A DNA stretch of 64,000 nt from Terriglobia bacterium (GTDB taxonomy: Bacteria > Acidobacteriota > Terriglobia > JAJPHL01): positions 1 through 64,000 of the forward strand of contig JAJPHL010000002.1 of the NCBI GenBank assembly GCA_021325275.1. Direction: 5' to 3'. Below are positions 32,967-42,048 of the stretch, piece by piece. Position 1 is the first letter of the stretch. Every line of letters begins with the position of its first letter. The position numbers were made by a program, and so were the translations under genes. Under the pieces are notes generated by a model, which was not told where the DNA came from, ran no database searches, and saw only the letters and a program-made list of their open reading frames with translations.

Positions 32967-34439
32967 TTAGCGTTCCCCGAACGCGTACAAATTCTCCGAT
33001 GTCCGTACGTAAATCACCCGACCCGCAATCGCGGGACTCGCATACACGTCTTCGCCTAATTCGTTTTTCGCGACAATCTCCATCTTGTCCGCGCTCGCCG
33101 CGATCACGGTCACGACGCCGTCGCCGGACACCAGATACACGCGGCCGCTCGCTTCCACCGGCGACGCGAAGTACGGACCCGTAGCGCCTGTGCGAGCGCG
33201 ATAAATCACGTGGCCGGTCGCGGAGTCGAGACACGTGACCACTCCGCCGTTGCGCACCAGGAACAAGCGATTCTTGTACAGCAGCGGCGACGGCACTTCG
33301 GGAATCGACGTGTCTTCTCTCCAGACAATCTTGGCGCTCGACCCGTCGGGGCGCAAGGCGAGCAATCCGTGATCCCTGGCCTGCGACGCGACCATCGCCA
33401 ACATACTTTCCCATTCATCCTTGGTGATCACGCCGTCGCGGTTGCGATCGGCGCTGCGAAAATTCAGGTAGTTTTGCGAGTTGGGAACCTTTTCGAGGCC
33501 GGGGCGCGCGGTATAAAGCAAATCGTCGGGAAACTCGGCTTCACTGATCTGGCCGTCGGCGTTCTTGTCGTATTTTTTCAGGAGCGTCGCCCAATCCGGC
33601 AACGCGCCGCGCTGATCGTCTTCCCCGAGCAAGTTCCAGGTTTGCGCGAACACCGTATCACTCGACGCCACCGGCGTGCTCAAGCCCGACGTCGGCGTTT
33701 CCAACGACCATTTCGGCGCGCCGGTCGCGATGTCGTAGGCGTCCACTACGCCCGCGCGATGCAGCACGATCTGCGCGCCCCACACGATGGGCGTCGAATA
33801 ACTCTCCCGGCGTCCCCCGGGCGCCGGATACATCCGCTTCCACGCTTCTTGGCCCGTCTTGCGGTCGACCGCCAGCAAGTATCCGCCGGCGATGCCATCG
33901 TGATTCAGGATCACGAAATCGCGCACGAGAATCGGCGACGCGCCGCTGCCGTGCGCGGTGCGCGGCATGGCACGCGGCGTTTGCCAGAGCGGCTCGCCCG
34001 CATGCGTGAAGGCCATCAACCCAAACGAACCGAAATAAGTGTAGACGCGCTCGGAGTCCACCGCGGGCGTGGCCGTGGCGGGATTGCTCACCGCGTGCGT
34101 CTGCTCGAGTGACGTCGCGGGTGCGTCGCGGCGCCAGAGAATCGCGCCGTCCTTGCGCGCCAAGCAAATCAACTCCAGTTTTCGCGACGACGAGTTGTAG
34201 GCGTTCAGGAAAATCCGCTCGCCCCACACCGAAGGCGACGAATGCCCCGGAGGCAGCGCTCGCTTCCACAGCAAATTCTTCTTGGCCGAAAATTCCACGG
34301 GCGGAGCGGCGCTCTCCGCGGCGACGCCCGACGCGTTCGGTCCGCGAAATTGCGGCCAGTTCGCCGGATCTTCGATAGGCGCGGCCGCACAAACCATCAG
34401 CGTCAACGCCAAAGCGGCGAACCGGAAGAGGTGTTTCAT
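32967..34439 (-). CDS. PQQ-type beta-propeller protein with EF-hand pair
   Basis: A 490-residue exported protein. After a signal peptide (LFRFAALALTLMVCAAAP) comes NWPQFRGPNASGV, the usual opening of outer-membrane-assembly/PQQ-like propellers, followed by repeats such as LICLARKDGAILWRRD, LLAVDRKTGQEAWKR, AYDIATGAPKWSLE and CLDSATGHVIYRAR. Between blades, about residues 280-350, two EF-hands are inserted: DKNADGQISEAEF and DRNRDGVITKDEW. Calcium may thus stabilise or regulate it. No catalytic residues are evident. TATAAT (minus strand, 34449-34454) lies nine bases before the ATG, suggesting a leaderless start. It is divergent from the MoxR-type operon. Confidence 0.85.
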   Translation of the reverse strand: MKHLFRFAALALTLMVCAAAPIEDPANWPQFRGPNASGVAAESAAPPVEFSAKKNLLWKRALPPGHSSPSVWGERIFLNAYNSSSRKLELICLARKDGAILWRRDAPATSLEQTHAVSNPATATPAVDSERVYTYFGSFGLMAFTHAGEPLWQTPRAMPRTAHGSGASPILVRDFVILNHDGIAGGYLLAVDRKTGQEAWKRMYPAPGGRRESYSTPIVWGAQIVLHRAGVVDAYDIATGAPKWSLETPTSGLSTPVASSDTVFAQTWNLLGEDDQRGALPDWATLLKKYDKNADGQISEAEFPDDLLYTARPGLEKVPNSQNYLNFRSADRNRDGVITKDEWESMLAMVASQARDHGLLALRPDGSSAKIVWREDTSIPEVPSPLLYKNRLFLVRNGGVVTCLDSATGHVIYRARTGATGPYFASPVEASGRVYLVSGDGVVTVIAASADKMEIVAKNELGEDVYASPAIAGRVIYVRTSENLYAFGER

Positions 34440-34589
34440 CTGCGCGCGATTATAGCCCGCGCGGGCACGCGCTAGCGCCACTTCACGATCTTTTACGGCG
34501 CGCGGGGAGATATCCTATTGCCGCGTCAAAGCCCTGTGATAACTTGGACCCAAGAGCCGGAAAAAGAGATTGAGCCCGGGAGAATGACG

Positions 34590-35396
34590 ATGCGTCGTCT
34601 GAAAGTGATTCGGCTAACCGGAGTCGCCGTACTGCTGTTCCTGATCGGATCGCTCACCGCGCAACGCGGCTGGGGATCTCGCGGCACGAACCAGCCGCCT
34701 CCTCCTGAATGGCTGCCGAAGAATCCCGACACCGAATTCGCCTTCTCGCGAATGGTCTATTTCTCCGAAGGACCCAAGTACAACTGGTACGCCGGCTGGA
34801 CCACCGATTATCCGGCGGCCGACATCCACTTGATTCAAGGATTCAATCGGCTATCGCGCTTGAACGCGCATCAGCAGCCGCTGGTGATGCCGATCGATAA
34901 CCCGCGGCTCTTTCAGTATCCTTATATCTACTCCGTCGAGCCGGGATTCCTGGTATGGTCCGACGCCGAAGTGGCGCGCCTGCGCGAGTACCTGCTGCGC
35001 GGCGGCACCTACATGGCCGACGATTATCACGGCTACCTCGAGTGGAATCACTGGGTGGAACAGATCAAGCGCGTGTTGCCCGAGCGACAGATCGTCGACC
35101 TGCCGTTGGAGCATCCGATTTTCCACACCGTCTTCGATATTCAGGAAAAGGTGCAAGTTCCAGGCGCGCAGTATCTGCGCAGCGGGCGGACGTGGGAAAA
35201 AGATTACGAAACCGGCAAAACGCCTTACTATCGCGCGATCCTTGACGACAACGGGCGGCCCATGGTGCTGATCAGTCACAACATGGATTGGGGCGACGCG
35301 TGGGAGTGGGCCGACGTGCCGGAATATGAAGAACGCTACACGACGCAAGCATATCGACTGGAGATCAACTACATCGTTTTTACAATGACGCACTAA
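34590..35396 (+). CDS. DUF4159 domain protein
   Basis: A 268-residue exported protein with a signal or anchor segment (LTGVAVLLFLIGSLTAQ). The body matches DUF4159: DTEFAFSRMVYFSEGPKYNWYAGWTTDYPAADIHLIQGFNRLSRL, a helix-rich GATase-like core, LRGGTYMADDYHGYLEWNHW, VDLPLEHPIFHTVFDI and VLISHNMDWGDAWEWAD. Such proteins often sit with MoxR/DUF58/VWA genes. The ATG at 34590 is chosen because GGGAGA at 34578 is then well spaced; an ATG at 34584 is the alternative. It is the first gene of the 16-kb run, nine bases ahead of the next. Confidence 0.82.
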   Translation: MRRLKVIRLTGVAVLLFLIGSLTAQRGWGSRGTNQPPPPEWLPKNPDTEFAFSRMVYFSEGPKYNWYAGWTTDYPAADIHLIQGFNRLSRLNAHQQPLVMPIDNPRLFQYPYIYSVEPGFLVWSDAEVARLREYLLRGGTYMADDYHGYLEWNHWVEQIKRVLPERQIVDLPLEHPIFHTVFDIQEKVQVPGAQYLRSGRTWEKDYETGKTPYYRAILDDNGRPMVLISHNMDWGDAWEWADVPEYEERYTTQAYRLEINYIVFTMTH

Positions 35397-35405
35397 TCGT
35401 CCACC

Positions 35406-37679
35406 ATGTTCCGATTCTTCTTTGGCTATCCCTTTTCGGCGTACTCCCAGGGCAAGCTTTCTTTGCTCTCGGGATGGCCGCGTCCGCTGGTGATTCTGCT
35501 GGTGGCGGCCGGCGCGGCACTGGTAGGATGGCGATTCTACCGCCGGGGATTCCTCGATTCTCCGCTGGCGCGGCGGCGCTCCAGCGTCATGGTGATTCTG
35601 CAAACAGCCACGCTGGCATTGTTGCTGGTGATGCTGTGGCGTCCGGCGCTTGTGGTGACCACCGCCGCGCCGCGCCAAAATATCGCCGCGGTGCTGCTCG
35701 ACGATTCCGCGAGCATGACGCTGGAATCGCCGTCGCGCCTGGATCGCGCGAAACAAATGTTCGGCGCGCAATCGCCGCTGATGAAAAAGCTCAGCGAGCG
35801 TTTTCAAGTGCGCACCTATCGATTCTCCGATGTGATCGCGCGCGTACAGGACGCGCAGGCTCCCGGGGCGCTGACCGGTGCCGGAAAAGCCACGCGCTTG
35901 GACGACGCGCTGAATGGAGTCCTTGGCGATCTCGAAGGATTTCCGCTCGGCGCGGTCGTGCTGGTCACCGACGGCGCGGACAATTCGCCGTTCACCGAGC
36001 ATGAACAGAGCGGATTGGCGCGGCTGAAAGCCGCGCACGTTCCGCTGCACGCCGTCGGCGTCGGCAAACCCTCGTTCGATCGCGATCTGCAAGTGAACGA
36101 CGTAAGCGTCGCACCGGCCGCCCTCGCGGGCGGCGTCATTTCCGCGGCGGTCACGGTGCACGGCGAGGGATACGCGGGCAAAACGGTGTCGCTGGAAGTG
36201 CGCGATGGCGGAACGTTGTTGCAAAAGATCCCCGTGGTATTCGATCGGCCGTCACAGACCATGACCGTGCGCGTGAATTTCACGCCGCGCGCGAAGGGCC
36301 TGCGCGAGTACACCTTTGTGCTGCCGCCGGGCGACGAGGAAATCAAGCAGAACAACGAGCAATCGCGGGTGATCCTGGTGGAAGATCACAAATCGAAAAT
36401 CCTGTGGCTGGAAGGCGAGCCGCGCTGGGATTACAAATTCATCCGCCGCGCGGTGGCCGACGATCCGGCCATCGAACTTCATGGATTGCTGCGCACTTCC
36501 GCCAACAAGTTCTATCGCCAGGGTATGGATAGCGAGAAAATCCTGGAGACCGGATTTCCGAAGGCCGAGGAATTGTTCGGTTACGACGCGGTGATCGTGG
36601 GCAGCGTGGAAGCGGGCTTCTTTTCCGCGGAAGACGCGCAGAATCTCTACGACTTTGTAAGCCGCCGCGGCGGCGGATTGCTGATGTTCGGCACGCGGCA
36701 ATCGCTCGAAGAAGGCGGATGGCAGAACACCGTGCTGGGCGACCTCGTCCCGCTGAAATTGGACGCCAAGCAGCCGACGTTTTTCCGCACCGAAGGACGC
36801 GCCGCGCTCACGCCGTACGGTCTCGACATTCCGATGCTGCAACTGGGTCCCGACGCCGCGAAAACCGCCGCACGCTGGAAAACGCTGCCCGCACTCGGCG
36901 ACTTCACGCGGCTCGGAGAACCGAAGCCCGGCGCCATCGTGCTGGCGACCATCACGCCGGAGGGCGATAAGGCGCCGATTCCGCTGATCGCCACGCAACG
37001 CTTTGGACGTGGCCGCACGATGCTGTTCGCCAGCGGCAGCAGTTGGCGTTGGAAAATGGAAATGGACCACGCCGACGACACGCATCAGCGCTTGTGGCGG
37101 CAAATTTCTCGCTGGCTGATCGAAGAAACGCCGGGCCACGTGCAAGTCGCCAGCGATCGCCCGCTCTATCGCGACGATCATCGCGTGGCGCTTCGCGTGG
37201 AAGTGCGCGACAAAACGTATCGCCCCGTGGACGACGCCGCGGTGACGGCGGTGGTCTCCGCGCCCGACGGAACGCGCACCGACGTCCGCCTCGATTGGTC
37301 GCCGCGCGACGAAGGCGGGTACACCGGAACATACGAAGCGCAAGCGGCGGGCGTCTTCACCGTGGAGGCGAAAGCGAAATCGCCGAAGGGCGAAGAGATC
37401 GGGACTTCCGCATCGTTCTTCGAACGCACGGCTGGGACGCTCGAGTACTTCGACGCGCAACAGAATCGCGCGCTGCTCACGCATCTCGCGTCGGAAACCG
37501 GCGGACGCTACTACACGCTCGACGATGCCAAGTCGCTGGGCGACGACATTGTTTATACGCAAGGCGGCATCACCGAACGCGACGTGCACGAACTGTGGAA
37601 TATTCCGCTGTTCTTCCTCTTGCTCTTTGCGCTGAAAGGCGCGGAGTGGGGTCTGCGCAAATGGTGGGGAACGGTATGA
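35406..37679 (+). CDS. Membrane VWA/glutamine-amidotransferase-like protein
   Basis: A 757-residue protein with two N-terminal membrane segments (RPLVILLVAAGAALVGWRF and MVILQTATLALLLVMLWRP) and one at the C-terminus (HELWNIPLFFLLLFALKG). A VWA-like region holds VLLDDSASMTLES (MIDAS DxSxS) and VVLVTDGADNSPF. Residues about 380-570 form a class I glutamine-amidotransferase-like fold (YDAVIVGSVEAGFFSAEDAQNLYDFVSRRGGGLLMFG) without a catalytic Cys at the usual place. A beta-sandwich follows. Homologues occur next to DUF4175 and BatA genes. It is likely a membrane scaffold facing the periplasm. Stop overlaps the next start. Confidence 0.8.
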   Translation: MFRFFFGYPFSAYSQGKLSLLSGWPRPLVILLVAAGAALVGWRFYRRGFLDSPLARRRSSVMVILQTATLALLLVMLWRPALVVTTAAPRQNIAAVLLDDSASMTLESPSRLDRAKQMFGAQSPLMKKLSERFQVRTYRFSDVIARVQDAQAPGALTGAGKATRLDDALNGVLGDLEGFPLGAVVLVTDGADNSPFTEHEQSGLARLKAAHVPLHAVGVGKPSFDRDLQVNDVSVAPAALAGGVISAAVTVHGEGYAGKTVSLEVRDGGTLLQKIPVVFDRPSQTMTVRVNFTPRAKGLREYTFVLPPGDEEIKQNNEQSRVILVEDHKSKILWLEGEPRWDYKFIRRAVADDPAIELHGLLRTSANKFYRQGMDSEKILETGFPKAEELFGYDAVIVGSVEAGFFSAEDAQNLYDFVSRRGGGLLMFGTRQSLEEGGWQNTVLGDLVPLKLDAKQPTFFRTEGRAALTPYGLDIPMLQLGPDAAKTAARWKTLPALGDFTRLGEPKPGAIVLATITPEGDKAPIPLIATQRFGRGRTMLFASGSSWRWKMEMDHADDTHQRLWRQISRWLIEETPGHVQVASDRPLYRDDHRVALRVEVRDKTYRPVDDAAVTAVVSAPDGTRTDVRLDWSPRDEGGYTGTYEAQAAGVFTVEAKAKSPKGEEIGTSASFFERTAGTLEYFDAQQNRALLTHLASETGGRYYTLDDAKSLGDDIVYTQGGITERDVHELWNIPLFFLLLFALKGAEWGLRKWWGTV

Positions 37680-38704
37680 CGGGAATGGGAATGAAGGCAA
37701 AAGGCAAAAATGAAAAGGCGCCCTTCCATCCTTTTGCCTTTTGCCTTTTGCCCTTTGCCTTTTGCCTTGCATTTTCCGGTTTGTTACATGGCCAGGGTCC
37801 ACAGACGTACGCGGTGATCGTCACCGGTCTCGGCGGAGAAAAGGAATTCGACGATGAGTTCGCCAATCTCGGCAAACGCCTCTCCGACGGATTGCACCGG
37901 TCGGGCCTCGACGCCAATCACGTGACGCTGTTGCCCGCGAAGTCCGCGCACAAGGAAGAAATCGCACGCGTCCTGCAAGACATCGCCGGCAAATCGCGGA
38001 AGGAAGACACGTTGTTGTTGTTTCTCGTCGGCCACGGCAGCTACGACGGCCGCGACTACAAGTTCAACGTAATCGGTCCCGATCCCACGGCGGCGGAAAT
38101 CCGTCAGTGGCTCGACAAAATTCCCGCCGGGAAACAAGTGATCGTCGACTCCTCGAGTTCGAGCGGCGCGGCCACCGAAGTCTGGAGCCGTGCGGGACGC
38201 GTGGTGATCACCGCCACACGCAACGGACAGGAGCGCAACGCCACCGTCTTCATGCGTTTCTTCGCCGAAGCACTCACCGATCCCGCAGCGGACATCGACA
38301 AGAACGGCACGGTCTCGGCGCTCGAAGCCTTTCGTTACGCCGAGCAGCACACCGCAAAATTCTATGAGTCGGCGTCGCGGATCGCCACCGAGCATCCCAT
38401 GCTCGACGACAACGGCGACGGCAAAGGCGTGAAAGATCCATCGCCGCAGAACGGCGAAGGCATTCTCGCCGGGCAAGTCGCGCTGGTGCGAAACGGGGCG
38501 TCGCAAGCGCGCGTCGATACCGCAGAGGCGCGCGATCTGCGCACGCAAAAGGAAAAGCTCGAGAACGACATTGCGACTTTGAAGTACAACAAGGCGTCAT
38601 TGGAAGCAGGCGAGTACAAGCAAAAAATGGATTCACTGCTACTGGAGTTGGCGCGCACCCAGCAGCAGTTGGAGAAATTGGAGGCGGCGGCTCCGAAACA
38701 ATGA
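37676..38704 (+). CDS. Caspase/legumain-like fold protein lacking the catalytic cysteine
   Basis: A 342-residue exported protein starting at ATG in the preceding stop (ATGA). The signal peptide (about 15-38, PFHPFAFCLLPFAFCLAFSG) is encoded by heptad DNA repeats. The C13/C14-like core has TYAVIVTGLGGEKEFDDEF, DTLLLFLVGHGSYDGRDYKFNVIG with the dyad His120, and QVIVDSSSSSGAATEVWS, where the catalytic Cys is expected but only Ser is present. EF-hand-like DIDKNGTVSALEAF and DDNGDGKGVKD follow, then a coiled coil (about 283-335). It is probably a pseudoenzyme. The next gene overlaps by four bases. Confidence 0.72.
   Translation: MTGMGMKAKGKNEKAPFHPFAFCLLPFAFCLAFSGLLHGQGPQTYAVIVTGLGGEKEFDDEFANLGKRLSDGLHRSGLDANHVTLLPAKSAHKEEIARVLQDIAGKSRKEDTLLLFLVGHGSYDGRDYKFNVIGPDPTAAEIRQWLDKIPAGKQVIVDSSSSSGAATEVWSRAGRVVITATRNGQERNATVFMRFFAEALTDPAADIDKNGTVSALEAFRYAEQHTAKFYESASRIATEHPMLDDNGDGKGVKDPSPQNGEGILAGQVALVRNGASQARVDTAEARDLRTQKEKLENDIATLKYNKASLEAGEYKQKMDSLLLELARTQQQLEKLEAAAPKQ
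37694..37770. repeat. Palindromic heptad repeat (CTTTTGC)n
   Basis: The right arm 37731-37770 holds five units CTTTTGC (one variant, CCTTTGC) and a partial unit. The left arm 37694-37710 holds the reverse complement (two GCAAAAG-type units). The arms can fold into a hairpin with a roughly 20-base loop. The repeat lies inside the reading frame and encodes PFAFCLL repeats, which serve as the signal-peptide core of the 37676-38704 protein. Confidence 0.75.
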
Positions 38705-41028
38705 GATTCGTTGCCAAACTCGCTGTCACCGCGATCGCCTGCGCCACACTGGCGCCGGCGCAAGTTCACAAGGACTTTACCCGCGGCATGGACGCCTATC
38801 GCCACGGCGATCTCGCCACCGCACGGCAGGCGTTTGGCCGCGTCACAGCCGCGTATTCTGCCGGCACGCTGCGCACCGCCGCCGACATTGCCGATGCCGC
38901 TGACGCTTATCAGATGCTCGGCCACACTCAGGACGCTAACGACGCGTTCCGCATGGCGCTGTCTCGCGATCCGCAATCCGCCGACATTCGCGTGCGCTGG
39001 GGCAAGCTTTTTTTCGCCGCTTACGACGAGCCGGAAGCCGTCAAGCTGTATGAAGAAGCGTTGAAGATCGACCCGAAGAATCCCGGCGCGCTCACCGGAC
39101 TGGCGGAAGTTCGCTCCGATGAATGGGACGGATCGTCCGACGAGTTGGCCGCACGGGCGTTGACCTTCGATCCGAAATACGTTCCGGCGATGGTCTTGCA
39201 AGCGCGGCTCGCGCTGGAAGACGAAAAACCCGCGGCGGCCGCCGACGATATCGCGCGCGCGCTGAAGGTAGATCCCGATTCGCTCGATGCGCTCGGGATG
39301 AGCGCGGCGGAATCCTACATTCGCGGCGACAAAACCGAAACCGACGCCCGCATCGACGCTGTTTTGAAACGCAACGCGAGCTACGGCGAAGTTTTCTTTA
39401 CACTGGCGCATTTCGCGGCGCTGCATCGCCAGATTATTGAAGCGCGCGATTTCCTCTCACGCGCCGTCGCGACCGATCCCACGCTGTGGAAAGCATACTC
39501 GGAGCTCGGCATCACGGAAATGCGTCTCGGTCACGAGGCCGAAGCGCGCAAGGCTTTGGAAATCGCCTACAACGGCGACGCGTTCAATGCCTGGACCGTG
39601 AACACGCTTCGCTTGCTCGATAGCTACGCGCATTTCGTGCGTTTCGATACGCCGAACTTTCACGTCAAGCTTCACGAGAAGGAAGCGGACATCATGCGGC
39701 CATACGTTTCGGAGCTCCTGGAACGCGCGCTGGCGACGCTGGAACAAGAGTACGGCTACAAGCCGCCCGAGAAAGTGACCTTCGAGATGTTTCCGTATCA
39801 CGAGGACTTCGCGGTCCGCACGCTCGGCGTGCCGGGACTCGGTGCACTCGGCGCGTCGTTCGGCACCGTCGTGGCGATGGACTCGCCGGCGGGCCGTCCG
39901 CCGGGGGAATTTCACTGGGGCAGTACGCTTTGGCACGAAACCGCGCACGTCATCACGCTCGGCATGACGCACAATCGCATACCGCGATGGTTCACCGAAG
40001 GACTTTCCGTGTACGAAGAAGGCCGCGCCGGCTGGGGCGATCCCATCGATCTCGACACCATCAAGGCGCTGCAAATGGATCGCCTGATGCCGATCGCCGA
40101 CTTGAACAAAGGTTTTGTCCGGCCGTCGTACCTTGGTCAGGTCCAGTTTGCCTATTGGGAAGGCGGCATGTTGTGCAAGTTCATCGCGGAAAAGTACGGT
40201 TTTGAGAAGATTCTCGCGCTGCTCGCCGCGTACCGCGACGGCATGGAAAATATCGCGGCGGTGGAGAAAGTGCTGGGCAAGCCGACGCCCGCTATCGACA
40301 AAGAATTCCAAGCGTGGCTCGAACCGGCCGTCGGACATATCGTCAAGTCGGTCGATCTGGAGTGGCGCAACAAGAAATCGCAACAGGAATTGCTCGACGA
40401 AGTGGCCAAACATCCCGGCAACTTCATGGCGCAGATTCATCTGGCGCACAATTTCATGGACGCGGGCAATCCCGACACGGCGCTGGAACACGCCGCTGCG
40501 GCGCGCAAGCTGTTTCCGGAATTCACAGGCGACGGCAACAGCTACGAGTTGGCGTCGAAAATCCACAAGGATCGCGGCGATCTCAACGCCGAAGCGCGCG
40601 ACTTGCTCGATTGGGTGAAGGCCGGCGGCCGCGATCCGGAAGTTGCCAAGAAAACGGCGACCTTGTTGACGGAACTGAAGCGCGAACCGGAAGCCGCGCA
40701 AGTTCTCGAAACATTTTTGTACATCGTTCCGCAAGATCCCGCGATTCACACGCAGTTGGGCGCGCTGTATCTGGAAATGGCCGCCAGCGATCCAAGCGTC
40801 GCAACCCGCGCGGTTCGCGAATACGCCGTCGCGCTGGCGGCGAAGCCCGTCGATCTGGCGGAAGCGCATTTTCATCTGGCCAGCGCGCTGAAAGCCGCGC
40901 ATCGCAACACCGACGCGCGCGGTGAAACGCTGGCCGCCTTGGAAGTCGCGCCGAACTACGGACCCGCCCAAAAGCTTTTGCTTGAACTTACCGACAGCGA
41001 GGAGAAACCTTGGCCACACAAACCGTAA
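38701..41028 (+). CDS. TPR protein with MA-clan zinc peptidase domain
   Basis: A 775-residue exported protein (signal AKLAVTAIACATLAPAQ). Residues about 22-320 are TPRs (DAYRHGDLATARQAFGRV, AVKLYEEALKIDPKNPGALTGLAE). The central gluzincin domain has the zinc motif WHETAHVITL (His412, Glu413, His416) and RWFTEGLSVYEEG with the third ligand Glu, as in the MA-like family. More TPRs follow (about 550-765). Tetratricopeptide arrays would recruit substrate or partner proteins in the periplasm. Start overlaps the previous stop (ATGA); the end overlaps the TTG start of moxR by 19 bases. Confidence 0.85.
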   Translation: MRFVAKLAVTAIACATLAPAQVHKDFTRGMDAYRHGDLATARQAFGRVTAAYSAGTLRTAADIADAADAYQMLGHTQDANDAFRMALSRDPQSADIRVRWGKLFFAAYDEPEAVKLYEEALKIDPKNPGALTGLAEVRSDEWDGSSDELAARALTFDPKYVPAMVLQARLALEDEKPAAAADDIARALKVDPDSLDALGMSAAESYIRGDKTETDARIDAVLKRNASYGEVFFTLAHFAALHRQIIEARDFLSRAVATDPTLWKAYSELGITEMRLGHEAEARKALEIAYNGDAFNAWTVNTLRLLDSYAHFVRFDTPNFHVKLHEKEADIMRPYVSELLERALATLEQEYGYKPPEKVTFEMFPYHEDFAVRTLGVPGLGALGASFGTVVAMDSPAGRPPGEFHWGSTLWHETAHVITLGMTHNRIPRWFTEGLSVYEEGRAGWGDPIDLDTIKALQMDRLMPIADLNKGFVRPSYLGQVQFAYWEGGMLCKFIAEKYGFEKILALLAAYRDGMENIAAVEKVLGKPTPAIDKEFQAWLEPAVGHIVKSVDLEWRNKKSQQELLDEVAKHPGNFMAQIHLAHNFMDAGNPDTALEHAAAARKLFPEFTGDGNSYELASKIHKDRGDLNAEARDLLDWVKAGGRDPEVAKKTATLLTELKREPEAAQVLETFLYIVPQDPAIHTQLGALYLEMAASDPSVATRAVREYAVALAAKPVDLAEAHFHLASALKAAHRNTDARGETLAALEVAPNYGPAQKLLLELTDSEEKPWPHKP

Positions 41029-42044
41029 CCGATCTCCAACCCGGCGACGTTCGCGAAACCGTCGCTAAGCTCGCGGATCATCGCCGCCTGATCGTGCAAG
41101 AAGTTCGCAAGATTATCGTTGGCCAAGAGGACGTGGTCAACTCCGTGCTCATCGGCATTCTCGTCGGCGGACACTCGCTGATCACCGGACTTCCCGGCAT
41201 GGCCAAAACGCTTTTGATTCGCACGGTGTCGAAGGCCTTGGGTTTGAGCTTCGGGCGCATCCAATTTACTCCCGACCTGATGCCCGCCGACATCACGGGC
41301 ACCGAGATCGTCGAGGAAGACGAAGGCTCGGGCCGCCGCGTGTGGACCTTCGTGCCCGGACCGATTTTCGCGCAAGTGCTGCTGGCCGACGAAATCAACC
41401 GCACGCCGCCGAAAACGCAGTCGGCGCTGCTCGAAGCGATGCAAGAAGCGAGTGTCACCGTGCGCGGCAAAACGTACGCGCTGAAGAAACCGTTTTTCGT
41501 GATGGCCACGCAGAATCCCATCGAGTTGGAAGGCACGTACCCGCTGCCCGAAGCCCAGCTCGACCGATTTCTCTTCAATATCGTGATGGATTATCTCGGC
41601 GAGGATGAAGAAATCAAGGTCGTCTACAACACCACCGGCGAACTTCCGCCGGAACCCGTGCCGGTGACCAGCGAAACCGACTTGCTGCATTTCCAGGAGC
41701 TGGTGCGCCGCATTCCCGTAGCGGAAAGCGTGGCGCGCTACGCGATCCGCTTGGTGCGCTCGACACGGCCTGGCGACGCCGGCGCGAATCTCGACTTCAT
41801 CAATAAGTATGTGAGCTACGGATGCAGCGTGCGCGCCGCGCAATTTCTGGTGCTGGCCGCTAAAGCCGCGGCGCTGCTCGACGGCCGGTACAACGTGTCG
41901 GTGGAGGATATCCGCCACCTCGCCGCGCCGGTGATGCGCCATCGCTTGCTGACGAATTTCCACGCCGAGGCCGACAAGATCACCACCGATCATTTGATTC
42001 GCCAGTTGATCGACGCGGTGCCCGCGCCGAAATCGGAAATCTAA
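41010..42044 (+). CDS. MoxR-family AAA+ ATPase
   Basis: A 344-residue AAA+ ATPase starting at TTG, chosen because GGAGAAA precedes it and the N-terminus fits the family. Walker A is ITGLPGMAKTLL (58-69), Walker B VLLADEINRTPPKTQSALLEAMQE, sensor 1 FFVMATQNPIELEGTYPLPEAQLDRF. MoxR proteins act as chaperones that mature metal-containing or VWA-domain partners, here the DUF58 and BatA proteins downstream. The next gene, an alpha/beta hydrolase, interrupts the usual MoxR-DUF58 adjacency. Cytoplasmic. Confidence 0.95.
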   Translation: MATQTVTDLQPGDVRETVAKLADHRRLIVQEVRKIIVGQEDVVNSVLIGILVGGHSLITGLPGMAKTLLIRTVSKALGLSFGRIQFTPDLMPADITGTEIVEEDEGSGRRVWTFVPGPIFAQVLLADEINRTPPKTQSALLEAMQEASVTVRGKTYALKKPFFVMATQNPIELEGTYPLPEAQLDRFLFNIVMDYLGEDEEIKVVYNTTGELPPEPVPVTSETDLLHFQELVRRIPVAESVARYAIRLVRSTRPGDAGANLDFINKYVSYGCSVRAAQFLVLAAKAAALLDGRYNVSVEDIRHLAAPVMRHRLLTNFHAEADKITTDHLIRQLIDAVPAPKSEI

Positions 42045-42048
42045 GAAA

